Notes: a model not told the origin generated them from the sequence alone. DNA of 64,000 nucleotides from Paludibacteraceae bacterium (GCA_017557345.1 JAFYZR010000076.1:1-64000), one strand, 5' to 3'. Counted from the stretch's first letter, positions 8,404 to 19,700 are shown. Translations and numbers: made by a program.

Positions 8404-9149
8404 TGGATAATCTTTTCTAGCTTATCTGCAATCTCGTCCATATATTTGCATCCGGTTTCAGGATTAATCGGCAGTACACCGAAATCGATAACAATGAACG
8501 GATTCAAACTATTTGATGTGACGAGTTTCAAGTCCATACGTCCTTTACGAACTTCCATTATTTCCGAAAGACGTACAACCACTCCTTGCGCATAAAGGAG
8601 GTCTAATTCCCTATTGGCCAATACGCAATGATTGAAAAGGATGTCGTGTCTGAACCAGAGTTCATATTTATCATCAAATAATTCTTTTACAAGAGCCTCC
8701 GTTTCTTTATTCAACCTCGGTGCATCTTTACGCATCTGCTCACGCTCGCGTTCCTTTTCTGCAATTGCCTCACGCGCATGGTCTTCATTCTGTTGGATAC
8801 GATCGTCAATGGCACCGATATACGATTTAGCACGAGCACGTAAACCGAACAGCATTAGGATATCAGCTAATGCCACTACGCCCGGATAAGCCAGTGTGCC
8901 ATAATATGTATGCAATGCAAATGGAATAGGTATATAGCAAAGTGTTAAAGCAAAGCTGGTAAAGAGCAGTATTCGGCATTTGTTATGCACATGATGAATG
9001 GCCTGGATTGTCTGTTCACGCGTTGTTTCACGAACAATTTTAAGACGATCTCGCGCATCAAACCACTGCCATACCAAAAAGAACGAAACCAGCATCAATC
9101 CTACAAGGATAAATATTAATGCGTAGAGTAAAAATTCAAGATTTATCAT
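8400..9149 (-). CDS. Two-segment membrane protein with coiled coil, unknown
   Basis: From ATG 9149 the product is 249 residues (MINLEFLLYALIFILVG...). An in-frame ATG at 9182 would add 11 residues but lies only about 5 nt after the expected transcript start, so I prefer 9149. Hydrophobic segments cover about residues 4-27 and 62-100. A charged helical region rich in Glu/Arg (about 113-150, EREREQMRKDAPR) suggests a coiled coil, followed by a soluble C-terminal domain of about 95 residues. I recognise no family. It is monocistronic, with its own promoter at 9196-9226 back to back with the galK promoter. Confidence 0.8.
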   Translation of the reverse strand: MINLEFLLYALIFILVGLMLVSFFLVWQWFDARDRLKIVRETTREQTIQAIHHVHNKCRILLFTSFALTLCYIPIPFALHTYYGTLAYPGVVALADILMLFGLRARAKSYIGAIDDRIQQNEDHAREAIAEKEREREQMRKDAPRLNKETEALVKELFDDKYELWFRHDILFNHCVLANRELDLLYAQGVVVRLSEIMEVRKGRMDLKLVTSNSLNPFIVIDFGVLPINPETGCKYMDEIADKLEKIIH

Positions 9150-9195
9150 ACACTCATTTTTTAGGAGGCCACATTGCCCCATTATAATTTTGCCG

Positions 9196-9226
9196 CAAAG
9201 TTACTACTTTTTTTCGATATATGCAA
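9196..9226 (-). promoter_or_regulatory. Promoter for the 8400-9149 gene
   Basis: Minus-strand -7 box TAACTTTG (9196-9203) and TTGCA (9222-9226), about 19 bp apart. Confidence 0.8.
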
Positions 9227-9274
9227 CAATTTTTTATGTTTTATAGCAAAAAGATGCATTTTTTAAGTATTTTC

Positions 9275-9305
9275 TTGTATATTTCGTTTTTTTTTTGTAT
9301 ATTTG
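9275..9305 (+). promoter_or_regulatory. Promoter for galK-galM-GH2
   Basis: TTG at 9275-9277 and -7 box TATATTTG at 9298-9305, 20 bp apart, about 30 nt before the galK start codon. Confidence 0.8.
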
Positions 9306-9334
9306 CACCGAAATTGGAATAAAAACAATTACAT

Positions 9335-10516
9335 ATGGAAACACAAGAAATGATGGCCGCTTTCGAGCAGGCTTACGGTCACAAAGCAGAAAAGGTGTAT
9401 TTTGCACCGGGTCGCGTAAACTTAATCGGCGAGCACACAGACTATAACGGAGGGTGTGTCTTTCCTTGTGCGCTTAGTTTCGGCGCATGGCTGCTGATTG
9501 CTAAGAATGAAGATAAAGTCCTGCGCTTTCGATCATTGAACATGCCGCAGGTGTATGAGATTCCGATGGATGCGATCAAGCCGCAACCGGATCGGGCATG
9601 GTGCAACTACTCTCTCGGTTGTATTGAAATCATCGCCCGTCGTCATCCGGAAGCAAAATTGCAAAGCGGTTATGACCTACTCTATTTCGGTAACGTACCT
9701 GCCGGTGCGGGTCTGAGCAGTAGCGCAGCTATGGAGGTTGTGACAGCCAGAGCGTTTACAGAGGAAATGGGATGGAAAGATGCTGATGATAAAGCTTATC
9801 GTACAGAGTTAGCGCTGATAGGTCAGGCTTGCGAGCATGAATATGCAGGCGTAATGTGCGGCATCATGGATCAATTTGCCAGTGCTCAGGGAAAGAAAGA
9901 CCATGCGATTTACCTGAACTGCGATACCATGGAGTTTGAGCATGTGCCGGTTAAGTTGGAAGGCATCAAAGTGGTTATCACGAATACCCATAGTCCGCAT
10001 CATCTGGATTCAGGCGCATATAATGACCGCGTTCGTCAATGCAAGACGGCCGTTGAGCAGATAAGCAAAGTGAAGCCGATTAAGTTCCTTGCAGAACTGA
10101 CACCGGAAGACTGGGAAACTGTAGAAGGAGCTATCACCGATCCGATAGCAAAGAAACGTGCGCGTCACGTGGTAGGAGAAGTAGCTCGTACATCGGCAGC
10201 CGTTGAGGCCTTAAAACAAGGAAATATCGCTTATTTCGGAGAACTAATGACAGCGAGTCATGTGTCGCTCCGCGATGATTACGAAGTGACCGGTCCGGAA
10301 TTGGATGCTTTGGCAGAAGCCGCATGGCAGGTAGAAGGCGTTTTAGGCAGCCGCATGACCGGAGGTGGTTTTGGCGGATGTACCGTAAGCCTTGTAAAGG
10401 ATGAAGCCATTGAGAAATTCAAAGCTTTCGTAGGCGAAGAATACGAGAAGAAAACCGGTCTAAAAGCAGACTTCTATGTAGCAGAAATTGGCGATGGCGT
10501 GGCACGCTTGGCATGA
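9335..10516 (+). CDS. galK: Galactokinase
   Basis: Phosphorylates alpha-D-galactose at C1 with ATP, entry step of the Leloir pathway. The 393-residue GHMP kinase carries PGRVNLIGEHTDYNGG at 25-40, the ATP-binding GAGLSSS at 124-130 and RMTGGGFGG at 340-348. First gene of a galactose operon: galM starts 3 bp after its stop and the GH2 gene overlaps galM. A canonical promoter lies just upstream. galT and galE are not in the window. Confidence 0.97.
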   Translation: METQEMMAAFEQAYGHKAEKVYFAPGRVNLIGEHTDYNGGCVFPCALSFGAWLLIAKNEDKVLRFRSLNMPQVYEIPMDAIKPQPDRAWCNYSLGCIEIIARRHPEAKLQSGYDLLYFGNVPAGAGLSSSAAMEVVTARAFTEEMGWKDADDKAYRTELALIGQACEHEYAGVMCGIMDQFASAQGKKDHAIYLNCDTMEFEHVPVKLEGIKVVITNTHSPHHLDSGAYNDRVRQCKTAVEQISKVKPIKFLAELTPEDWETVEGAITDPIAKKRARHVVGEVARTSAAVEALKQGNIAYFGELMTASHVSLRDDYEVTGPELDALAEAAWQVEGVLGSRMTGGGFGGCTVSLVKDEAIEKFKAFVGEEYEKKTGLKADFYVAEIGDGVARLA

Positions 10517-10519
10517 TTT

Positions 10520-11524
10520 ATGCTTGATAATTTATATGTTATGGGTCCTATTAGATTTTACACAATAAAGAGTTCCGGTGGACTGAAAGTAGAGATTAGT
10601 AACCTTGGAGCAAAAGTAACAAAGTTACTTGTTGCCGGCAGGGATGTTGTTTTAGGTTTTAAGACCGCAGAAGAATGGCGGACACAAGAGACCTATTTCA
10701 ATGCTATCTGCGGCCGCGTGGCAAACCGTATTAAAAACGGTCAGTTTACGCTGGATGGAAAAACGTATCAATTACCTATCAATAACGGTACTAACAGCTT
10801 GCATGGCGGTGTAGAAGGCTTTAATGCCAAGATTTGGGAAGTAACAGCTCAGAGTGCGTATGAGATAACTCTCCATTACCGTGCAAAAGACGGAGAAGAG
10901 GGTTATCCGGGCAATGTGGATGTATGGGTGACTTATACGGCGACAAAAGAGAATGCGCTGCGTATCCATTATGAAGCCAAGACCGACCAACCGACACTTG
11001 TGGCGCTGACAAATCACAGTTATTTCAATCTGGCGGGCGAAGGAAGCGGTTTGGTGCATGATCATGTGCTGCAGGTATTTGCAGACGAGTACACGCCATT
11101 TGATGAGACAGCTTGTCCGACAGGTGAGATTTTGCCGGTAGAAGACACCATGATGGACTTTAGAAATCCTGTGCGCATTGGAGACCGGATAAAGGACGCT
11201 TTCTTTGCGCCCGGCAGAGGAATAGATAATAACTGGTGTCTTTGTACTGCAGACTCCCCAAAAGAATTACGGCATGCCGCTACGCTACAGGCAGAAGGTT
11301 TGACCATGGAATGCTGGACTACCATGAAAGGTCTGCAGGTTTATACCGGCAATTATATTGAACAGCACGAAGGTAAAAGCGGACGGATGTATGACGAGCA
11401 ACATGCTGTGTGTCTGGAAGCCCAGAACTGGCCAGACGGTATTAACCATTCCAATTTCCCGAATATCGTTTTGCGTCCGAATGAGAAATTAGATGAAATA
11501 ACCGAATACAGATTTATATGTTAA
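10520..11524 (+). CDS. galM: Aldose 1-epimerase (mutarotase)
   Basis: Interconverts beta- and alpha-galactose, supplying the anomer that galactokinase uses. The 334-residue product shows the family residues Arg70 (ANR), His95 (NSLHGG), the catalytic acid His166 (LTNHSYFNLAG) and the catalytic base Glu300 (CLEAQNWPD). There is no signal peptide, so it is cytoplasmic. It overlaps the next gene by 7 bp, pointing to translational coupling with the beta-galactosidase. Confidence 0.95.
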   Translation: MLDNLYVMGPIRFYTIKSSGGLKVEISNLGAKVTKLLVAGRDVVLGFKTAEEWRTQETYFNAICGRVANRIKNGQFTLDGKTYQLPINNGTNSLHGGVEGFNAKIWEVTAQSAYEITLHYRAKDGEEGYPGNVDVWVTYTATKENALRIHYEAKTDQPTLVALTNHSYFNLAGEGSGLVHDHVLQVFADEYTPFDETACPTGEILPVEDTMMDFRNPVRIGDRIKDAFFAPGRGIDNNWCLCTADSPKELRHAATLQAEGLTMECWTTMKGLQVYTGNYIEQHEGKSGRMYDEQHAVCLEAQNWPDGINHSNFPNIVLRPNEKLDEITEYRFIC

Positions 11525-13941
11525 GTTTTATTTTAGCCATCTCTACCCTACTGACAACATGGCAATTCAGACAAGAGCCAAGTGAACAGATGCCTAATGT
11601 GGATACTACGTGGCATCAAATCACTATACCTCACGACTGGGCGATTAGTGGTCCTTTTGACCGAGCAAACGATTTACAGGAAGTGATTGTTGTGCAAAAC
11701 GGGGAAAAAGAGCCTACTTGGAAAACCGGTCGTAGCGGTGGTTTGCCATGGATGGGGAAAGGCCATTATCGCACGCGTGTGGCTGTGGATCGCTCAAAGT
11801 TCTATACGCTTGTTTTTGATGGTGCGATGAGTCATGCAGATGTATATGTGAATGGGGAGGAAGTTGTTTATTGGCCCTATGGCTATAATACGTTCGATTG
11901 TTATATCTTGCCCGGGCTCATCACAGGAGATAGCGTGGATATAGACGTATTCTTGGAGAACAAGCCTCAGCAAAGCCGTTGGTATCCCGGTGCAGGATTG
12001 TATCGCAATGTGCATTTAGTAGAGACCGATCCGATTCATATTCCAACGTTTGGCATTCTAATTCGCACGCCGGAAATAAATGCAGAGAAAGCAAAAGTGG
12101 AGTTATGGGTTGAATTACAAAACGGCGTGGATAGCACGACTGCATATGATGAAGGTGTGTTTGTTTCTACCGATTTCTATTACGATGGCCAGTATGTAGG
12201 TTCAATAGAGAGCCAACACGGCACAGTAAATATTCTCAATCCGCATCTCTGGAGTCCGGAAACGCCTCATTTATATACTGCGCGCACACAGGTTTACAGA
12301 AAGATATATGACGAAGAAGGGCAACACTCCGTTGTTTTGGATGAGAAAGAGACACGCTTTGGTATTCGTACCATCAGTTATACGCCGGAAAAGGGATTTC
12401 AACTGAACGGCGAGACGCGTAAGTTCAAAGGTGTATGTAATCACCATGATTTAGGTCCGTTAGGTGCGGCTATTCATAAAGATGCTTTGCGTCACCAATT
12501 AACCATGCTCCAAGATATGGGCTGTGATGCCATTCGCACGAGTCATAATATGCCGACGCCGGAATTAGTCGAACTATGTGACGAAATGGGTATCATGATG
12601 ATGATTGAGCCATTTGATGTCTGGAATCACGGCAAAACGGAGAATGATTACAGCGTCGAGTTTAACGACTGGTGGAAATGGGATATTACAAATATGGTGA
12701 AGCAATACCGCAACAACGCGTGCGTAATGCTTTGGTCAAGCGGTAATGAGGTATGGAATCAAGTGTTACCTGACGGCATTGAGATAGTAACGAAATTGCA
12801 GGACTTATTTCATCAGTTAGATCCTACGCGCCCTGTGACAAACGGAATGGACCAAGCTATGCATGTAATCCATAACGGTTTCGGTGCTGCAGTAGAGTTG
12901 CCGGGATTCAATTATCGTACGAGTCGATATATAGAAGGCTATGAGAACTTGCCGCAAAAGATGATTTTAGGTTCTGAAACGGCCTCTACTGTATCTTCCC
13001 GCGGTGTATATAAGTTACCGGCTATTTTGCGCGACAATGCCATTTATGACGATTTTCAGAGTAGCGGCTATGATTTGGAATATTGCCCGTGGTCCGGCCT
13101 GCCAGAACAGGATTTTCAGTTGCAAGACGATTATAACTGGACCTTAGGTCAGTTTGTTTGGACAGGTTTTGACTATTTGGGCGAACCATCACCCTACGAT
13201 ACCGATGCATGGCCGAGTCACAGCAGTTATTTCGGAATTATCGACCTGGCATCATTGCCGAAAGACAGATATTGGTTGTATCGCAGTCAATGGAATAAGA
13301 AAGAGCCAACGTTGCATGTATTGCCTCATTGGAATTGGCAACGCGGAGACAGCGTGGCAGTATTCTGCTATACCAATTATCCGAGTGCGGAGTTATTTAT
13401 CGGGCGTAAGAGTTACGGCAAATTGCGTTTTGCGACCGCTGAAGAGACAGAGCGCTTGGCCAAAGGCGAAACGATAGAAGGCGTAAGTCAAATGCCGCAA
13501 GTAGGCGATTTTGAAGTGCCCGAATGGGGTTCTGCGCCACGGCCTGAATTATTACCACGCTATCGTTTGATGTGGTTCAATGTACCTTATAAGAAAAAGT
13601 TTGCAAAAATAGTGGCTTATGACGATGAAGGAAACGAAGTGGCACGTCAATTCATTTATAAAGCCGGCGAACCGGATCATTTGGAAGTTATTTGGGCGAA
13701 TGAGCGAGAAAATCCTGAAGAGTTATGCTATATAACGATTCGCGTGGTGGATAAGAAAGGTCATCTTTGTCCATTTGCCGATAATCTGATTGAATACGAA
13801 GGAGACGGTTTTGTTGCTGCCGCAAACGGAGATGCAGCATGTCTGGATAGTTTCGTTGAGCCGCGAATGCACGCTTTTGCCGGACAATGTACATTCATTC
13901 TTCGCAAAGGATGGAGCGGTGAATTCAAAATCATAGAATAA
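11518..13941 (+). CDS. GH2 beta-galactosidase, exported
   Basis: Family 2 glycoside hydrolase, 807 residues: sugar-binding and Ig-like domains, then the catalytic barrel. Acid/base Glu411 lies in VMLWSSGNEVW and nucleophile Glu487 in LGSETAS. A short hydrophobic N-terminus (MLSFILAISTLLTTW) suggests export to the periplasm. Gene order with galK and galM supports a beta-galactosidase, finishing the breakdown of galactan or lactose-type oligosaccharides begun by the GH53 enzyme. Other GH2 specificities (glucuronidase, mannosidase) are not excluded by motifs alone. The C-terminal part (about 690-800) is an extra Ig-like domain with weaker conservation. Confidence 0.88.
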   Translation: MLSFILAISTLLTTWQFRQEPSEQMPNVDTTWHQITIPHDWAISGPFDRANDLQEVIVVQNGEKEPTWKTGRSGGLPWMGKGHYRTRVAVDRSKFYTLVFDGAMSHADVYVNGEEVVYWPYGYNTFDCYILPGLITGDSVDIDVFLENKPQQSRWYPGAGLYRNVHLVETDPIHIPTFGILIRTPEINAEKAKVELWVELQNGVDSTTAYDEGVFVSTDFYYDGQYVGSIESQHGTVNILNPHLWSPETPHLYTARTQVYRKIYDEEGQHSVVLDEKETRFGIRTISYTPEKGFQLNGETRKFKGVCNHHDLGPLGAAIHKDALRHQLTMLQDMGCDAIRTSHNMPTPELVELCDEMGIMMMIEPFDVWNHGKTENDYSVEFNDWWKWDITNMVKQYRNNACVMLWSSGNEVWNQVLPDGIEIVTKLQDLFHQLDPTRPVTNGMDQAMHVIHNGFGAAVELPGFNYRTSRYIEGYENLPQKMILGSETASTVSSRGVYKLPAILRDNAIYDDFQSSGYDLEYCPWSGLPEQDFQLQDDYNWTLGQFVWTGFDYLGEPSPYDTDAWPSHSSYFGIIDLASLPKDRYWLYRSQWNKKEPTLHVLPHWNWQRGDSVAVFCYTNYPSAELFIGRKSYGKLRFATAEETERLAKGETIEGVSQMPQVGDFEVPEWGSAPRPELLPRYRLMWFNVPYKKKFAKIVAYDDEGNEVARQFIYKAGEPDHLEVIWANERENPEELCYITIRVVDKKGHLCPFADNLIEYEGDGFVAAANGDAACLDSFVEPRMHAFAGQCTFILRKGWSGEFKIIE

Positions 13942-13942
13942 C

Positions 13943-14009
13943 ACCGATGAAATACCGATAAAATACCGATAAGCCCAGGTAATGATAAGGTAATGATAAG
14001 GTAAATAGA
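13943..14009 (+). repeat. Two adjacent 11-bp-period arrays
   Basis: Three units of ACCGATRAAAT type (13943-13975), then three units of AGGTAATGATA type (13977-14009). Both sit between the GH2 stop and the terminator. The sequences differ, but the period is the same. Confidence 0.85.
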
Positions 14010-14018
14010 AGGAACAAA

Positions 14019-14048
14019 AAATAACCCGAGCGGATGCCCGGGTTATTT
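14019..14048. terminator. Bidirectional terminator between GH2 and susE-like genes
   Basis: Perfect 10-bp stem AAATAACCCG / CGGGTTATTT around a 10 nt loop. A-rich on the left and T-rich on the right, so it can serve both converging operons. Confidence 0.85.
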
Positions 14049-14066
14049 GATTTAGTTAGGTTGCAA

Positions 14067-14972
14067 TTATTCGCAAACATTCCATTTGTACTTAGCAGGA
14101 TCGCTGTAGTCCATGGTAACGTTAACCTCTGCACCAAACTTGTTGTTAGGAACACCAGCCCAAGTGTCAGCTTCGTCAACGTCCGGAGTGTCTGGGTTAT
14201 CCTCAGCAACATAGCCAACGATTTCTTTGTCCCAGCCACCTTGGCCACGAACTTTCCACTCTTGACCGTCGAGAGCCTCAGCAACAGCAGTGTACTTATT
14301 GCCTTCAACTTTTGTCAAAGCAACCGGAGCGGTACCCCAACCTTCGAAACCACCAACGAGTTCGATAGCAAACTCCTCGCCACAGAAAGCAGGAACGATA
14401 ACGGTTACGTTGTACTTTGTTTTCTCAACACAAGGCATGAGGTTCCATTTCTTGCATTGGATGAAAGCAACAACAGCGTCATCAGCCTCAGCTTGCGTGA
14501 AGCTCAGGTTAATCTCACCGAAGCCAGAGTCAGCGATGTTATTCTCGCCAACGCCCTTGAGAGCAACGATGTCTTCTCCACTGTGTGACCAGTCTTTGTC
14601 CCACTCGCCGTCTTCACCCTTCTTACCTTGGATAGGACGACCAGAGATGTTACCATCAGCATTCGGTTTAACAACGATCTTGTACCAACCATCACCAATA
14701 GCCTCGAAAGCCTTAGCAGCAGGGAAGTTCCAAGTTGCCTCGATCTCTCCGTAGTCACCTACGAACAGAACATCATAACCATCGCAAGGAGCAACGTCAA
14801 AGTGAATAACCAATGTTACTGCACCAGCTGTGCCATCCACTGCAGGAAGTTTCAGTTCATCTGGATCTGGAGTTGGCGGGATGATAGGATCATCCTCCGG
14901 TTTTTTCTCACAAGAAGTGAACGACATTGCTAATACGGCAGCAGCCATCAGCATAAAACCAAATTTTTTCAT
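14067..14972 (-). CDS. SusE/SusF-like surface glycan-binding lipoprotein
   Basis: 301-residue lipoprotein: signal peptide with lipobox FTSC (Cys at about 21) followed by an acidic Pro-rich linker. Two or three beta-sandwich carbohydrate-binding-like repeats follow; the best is FAIELVGGFEGWGTAPVALT at about 191-210, resembling the starch-binding modules of SusE/SusF. It is the last gene of the minus-strand MFS-susC-susD operon and should sit on the outer membrane, holding glycan for the SusCD importer. The resemblance to starch-binding modules hints at an alpha-glucan ligand, but this is only a hint. Confidence 0.75.
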   Translation of the reverse strand: MKKFGFMLMAAAVLAMSFTSCEKKPEDDPIIPPTPDPDELKLPAVDGTAGAVTLVIHFDVAPCDGYDVLFVGDYGEIEATWNFPAAKAFEAIGDGWYKIVVKPNADGNISGRPIQGKKGEDGEWDKDWSHSGEDIVALKGVGENNIADSGFGEINLSFTQAEADDAVVAFIQCKKWNLMPCVEKTKYNVTVIVPAFCGEEFAIELVGGFEGWGTAPVALTKVEGNKYTAVAEALDGQEWKVRGQGGWDKEIVGYVAEDNPDTPDVDEADTWAGVPNNKFGAEVNVTMDYSDPAKYKWNVCE

Positions 14973-15049
14973 GATTTTGTTTTTTAAAATGTTAATAATG
15001 TTAATAAATAAATTTATTTACAAGGATAATGCTTGTATTCTATCCTTTA

Positions 15050-16684
15050 TTAATATCCTTCAGCCTGTGTCAAACCCTGAACAACAACATCAGAGTTAGG
15101 CAATGGGAAGATATTGTATTTCTTATCAAGACTCTTGAACGGTTCGCCGGATTTCGAGCTACCACGACCTTCCCAGGTATAACCATTAGCATCAGCTTCG
15201 GGTCCAGCAAAGAATCCCAGGCGGATGAGGTCGATACGACGACGTCCTTCGCAGTAGAACTCACGGCTCCATTCATCGCAAAGCACTCTCTCATTCAGCG
15301 CAGGTAACGGTTTCGCGTTAGCACGCGCACGGATAGTGGTATTGATGAGCGCTAAAGCATCAGCTGTTTTTCCCTGATGGAAGAGCGCTTCTGCCTTTGT
15401 CATGTAAGCCTCCGCAACACGGATGAACGGGATATCCGTATCAGGCCAATCAGGACTATGGCCGGAAATATTAGCCTCGCCCAGTTTCTGCTCCGAATAA
15501 CGGCCTGTCCATTTGAGAACTGACCAGCACTCGTAGAAAGCACCTTCCTTGGTAGAACCGAGGAGTTTGCACGTATCGCTGGAACCAACATTGTATGAAC
15601 GCATGATAGCACGGTCATCGCCAAGGAGTGCCGGCATTTCAAACTCATCTTTGAAGATGGTAGCAGCAGTCTCCAAGTCAACCCATTTCTCTACAAACTC
15701 AGGACTGGTACGGAAACAAGACCAAGTATCGGAAATGCCGAAATAGTTGTAACCTGCGTCACGGAACGCGGAACACATGAAGCGTGCACCACCCCAGGAT
15801 TGACACATCACACCATCTTGGTAGATATTAAGAATACCTTCTCCGTCACCTCCTACAAACTTATGGTTGTCACCCATAAAGAGTTCCTGATAAGCCGAGT
15901 AATTGCCGGAAGTACTTGCCATATGGAGTTTATACTGCGAATTGATAACCAAGTCAGCATACTGCAAAGCCTTGTCCCATTGAGCTGTTCCGGTATACAC
16001 CTCAGCATTGAGATACATACGAGCCAGCAACATTTGCGCAGCCACTTTGTCCACTCTGTAGTCATTGAGACGCTTTGCAGGCAGTTTGGTCTCCAGATCT
16101 TTCAGTTCAGTCTCCAACCACTCATACAACTGCACACGCGTATATTGCGGTTTCGGAGCTTCGCTTACTTCGAGCGTAAACGGAACGGAACCGAACATAT
16201 CCAGCAAATAGTAATAATTGAGTGCACGGATGAAACGAACCTCCTCAATCTGTGCGGCACCATCACCATCTGTAGTAGCATGCTCGAGGAAATGGTTGCA
16301 TAGCGAGATATCGAAATAGAGACGATAGTAAATACCAGAGATCAGTGGGTTAACCGCAGTCCACGAGATAACACGCAGATCCGGCAGACCAGCATCACCT
16401 CCCCAAATCCACCAACCTTCATCAGTCGGGAATTCGTTGAGCTCGAAAATCATACGAACGAAAGCAGAAACACCTTCATCGATACCTTCTACGTCACCGT
16501 TACCATCAGGTCCGCTTTGACCCGTAGTAGCCAGGGTAGCATAGATTTTCGTGAATACTCCGTTTTGGTCGAAGTATTGAATGTTATTCGGGTCATTAGG
16601 CACAACGTCCAAATTATGCACACAAGCAGTAAGGCCGAGGGCAAGGATGCCGAGTAACAAGAATGATTTTTTAAACGTATTCAT
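15050..16684 (-). CDS. susD: SusD-like outer-membrane lipoprotein
   Basis: The glycan-binding lid of a SusCD importer, 544 residues from ATG 16684. An earlier in-frame ATG at 16705 would add MQIIINA and abut susC; the later one gives a clean signal peptide (MNTFKKSFLLLGILALGLTAC, lipid Cys21). Family features include the N-terminal helical TPR-like region with FIRALNYYYLLDMFGSVPF near 175 and the C-terminal tail ending in PLPNSDVVVQ. Directly downstream of susC (23 bp). The substrate is not shown by the sequence. Confidence 0.92.
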   Translation of the reverse strand: MNTFKKSFLLLGILALGLTACVHNLDVVPNDPNNIQYFDQNGVFTKIYATLATTGQSGPDGNGDVEGIDEGVSAFVRMIFELNEFPTDEGWWIWGGDAGLPDLRVISWTAVNPLISGIYYRLYFDISLCNHFLEHATTDGDGAAQIEEVRFIRALNYYYLLDMFGSVPFTLEVSEAPKPQYTRVQLYEWLETELKDLETKLPAKRLNDYRVDKVAAQMLLARMYLNAEVYTGTAQWDKALQYADLVINSQYKLHMASTSGNYSAYQELFMGDNHKFVGGDGEGILNIYQDGVMCQSWGGARFMCSAFRDAGYNYFGISDTWSCFRTSPEFVEKWVDLETAATIFKDEFEMPALLGDDRAIMRSYNVGSSDTCKLLGSTKEGAFYECWSVLKWTGRYSEQKLGEANISGHSPDWPDTDIPFIRVAEAYMTKAEALFHQGKTADALALINTTIRARANAKPLPALNERVLCDEWSREFYCEGRRRIDLIRLGFFAGPEADANGYTWEGRGSSKSGEPFKSLDKKYNIFPLPNSDVVVQGLTQAEGY

Positions 16685-16707
16685 AGCATTAATGATTATT
16701 TGCATGA

Positions 16708-19700
16708 TTAGAACTGTAAGCTAACACCCAGCAATGTAGTCATACAACGCGGGTAGATATTGTTATCTATACCACCGAAGTGCTCAGGATCCAGACCGGA
16801 ATATCCGGTGATGACGAACGGGTTGCTAACCGTTGCATAAACACGACCTGTCAGTTTCACGTTCTTCGGAGCGAAGGAATAACCGAGCGTGATGTTATCA
16901 CAACGCAGGAACGAAGCATTCTCAACAAAGATATCGGTATAATAATACTCGTTGAACTTGGTTGTGGTAGCCTCATATCCGCCAAGTGCTGCATTCCAAA
17001 GCATCTGACGCATCTTATCCGGTTGGATACCATCTTTATAATAAGCATTGTAAGCACTCATAAGTACGCCGTGGTAACCACCGTTCTGGGTTGAATAGAG
17101 GTTATCCGGAGCTACGCCATAAACATTTCCGCAAAGAACGTCGTTGTAAACATAGTTACCAACGTTAGCGTGGAATGAGAGCGAGAGGTCGAAATTATAG
17201 AACTGGAACTTAGTCTGGAAACCAAAGATGTACGGAGCCATCGGAACAATCTTATTGTCCAATACACGGTCATCTTGAGTAATTTTACCATCCTTGTTCG
17301 TATCTACTGCATAGATATATTTGTTACCCTTAGCGTCGGTCATTTGACGTGTTTCATAGATCCAGAACGTAGAAGCAGCATAGCCAGCTTTGTGAACCTG
17401 GATATAACCATCACCAAGACCAGCGCTGATACCACCGGTACGAACGAAGCTGTCTTCTTCACCAAGGTTCAGATCTGTAATTCTATTCTGGTTCCAAGTA
17501 AAGTTGAATCCAAGATCCCATTTGAACTTACTTGGGTCTTTCGCCATATCAATAGCTACTGCATTGAGTGTAAACTCAACACCTTGGTTGGTCAATGAAC
17601 CAATGTTCTTCGTTACACGATTACGGAAGTTAGCACCAACAGGCACATCCACCGTGTTGATCAAGTCAGTAGTCTTACGATAGTAGTAATCGACGCTACC
17701 GGTGATACGAGCATTGAGGAAACCATAGTCAATACCTACGTTGTAGGTAGTAGTCTTCTCCCAAGTCAGGTCTTCGCTAATAGCACCCGGACGGTAGCTA
17801 TAATAAACGATATTACCATCAGCATCTGTAACAACGGTACCTGTTCCATCATAAACCGGGCGGCCATCTGCATCGTAATGGAGTGCATTGGAGTCGCTAC
17901 CAACAGGATAGTATGCGTGATCCAAACTACGTGTGTATTGCGTCATGTACGGATAATCACCACCGATTTCCTGTTGACCGGTAATACCATAACCGAGACG
18001 AAGTTTCAACTCAGAGAGCCATGATACATCTTTCAAGAATGCTTCCTCTTTAATTTTCCAACCAAGAGCAACAGACGGGAAGAGACCCCAACGATGTTTC
18101 TTATGGAAACGGCTCGAACCATCACCACGGAGGGTAACAGTAGCCATATAGCGGTTGAGTCCTACATAGTTAACACGACCGAAGAATGAAACGAGGTAGT
18201 TCTCAGTCTCATAACTATTCTTCGAACGGCTCGGTGTGTAAATCTGACCAGCCAGAGACTTGCCATCATCGCCAACAGCTTGCGAATTGGTCGGATAAGT
18301 TCCCCAACCATCGTATGAACCTTGACGATGGAAGTGCTGCCACTCATAACCAACCATTGCATCGAAGTGATGATCCTCTGTGAAGTCTTTATAATACTGA
18401 GCGTAGCAGTTGAACTGGAGGTTGTATTTTGCTTCCTCAGACCAGCCTTCCCAACCATAGTAGAAGTTAGAATAAGAGTTCGGTCCAATGCTTGTTTTCT
18501 GCTTACCAAACGAATAATCAGCACCGAAATTAGCGTGGAGACGAAGATCTTCGAAACCATGGATCTTATAGTCTGCCTCGAGGTTACCTACGAACGAACC
18601 GGAATTAGCGCGATCATTCTTGTGCGCCAAAGAAGCAGCAGGGTTAGCCGTTGTTTGGCTATTCTTGGTATAAGGCCATGCAGGATCGTTATAGGTACCT
18701 TTGCTGATACGTTGATAGTATCCGTCGAACCATGTATCGATAATGTCAGCCTCTGTACGATCAACTCCATCCTCTCCGGTATATGTTCTTGTACTCGAAC
18801 CGCCTCTAACCGGCTGTGTCGGGTCCATTGAGAGAGCAGAACCAACAACACTTCCATCAGCATAACGGTTGTAGATATACATACCTTTTGCATTCAGGTT
18901 GAAGCTCAAATGCTTATCCAGGAATGACGGGCTGAGGTTGATAGAACCGGTAACACGTTGCATCTCAGATGTCTTGATAGTACCTTGTTGGAGCGTGTAA
19001 CCGATAGAAGCACGATAAGGCATATTCTTTGTACCACCCATCAAGCTGATGTTATGGTCAGTACCAATAGCTGTGCGGTAAACCTGGTCTTGCCAGTCTG
19101 TATCCGCATCACCCATTTTACCCATTTGCGTTGCGCTATGCTCCAATGCGGTAGCTACTTTACGCAACATTGTTCCGCTCATCGTCTCCAGACGATTTAC
19201 GAGGCTACCGATGGAAACGTTACCCTCGTAGGAAACTTTCATTTTTTGTCCTGCCGAACCTTTCTTTGTGGTGATAATGATGACACCGTTAGAAGCACGG
19301 CTACCATAGATAGCGGTTGCAGAAGCATCCTTGAGGACTGTGAATGTCTCGATATCAGCAGGGTTAACCATAGACAATGCGTTAGCGGCACCCTTGATAC
19401 CATTGTTATCCATTGCCAGACCATCGATGACGATCAACGGGTTGTTGGAAGCGTTCAAAGATGAACCACCACGAATACGGATCGTTGAACTACCACCCGG
19501 CGTACCACCGTCGCTTGTTACGTTCACACCGGCGATCTTACCTTGGATCATGTCTTGTGCGTTGGTCTGCAAACCTTTGTTCATGTCATCCGGCTTGATA
19601 GCGGTAACAGAACCGGTAGCATCGTTTTTCTTAACGACACCGTAACCAACCACAACCACTTCGTCAAGAAGCTCTGAATCTTCGCCCAAACGAACGTTCA

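Noticed and set aside
16685..16705. Earlier ATG for susD
   Set aside because: It would add MQIIINA before an otherwise clean lipoprotein signal peptide and nearly touch the susC stop.
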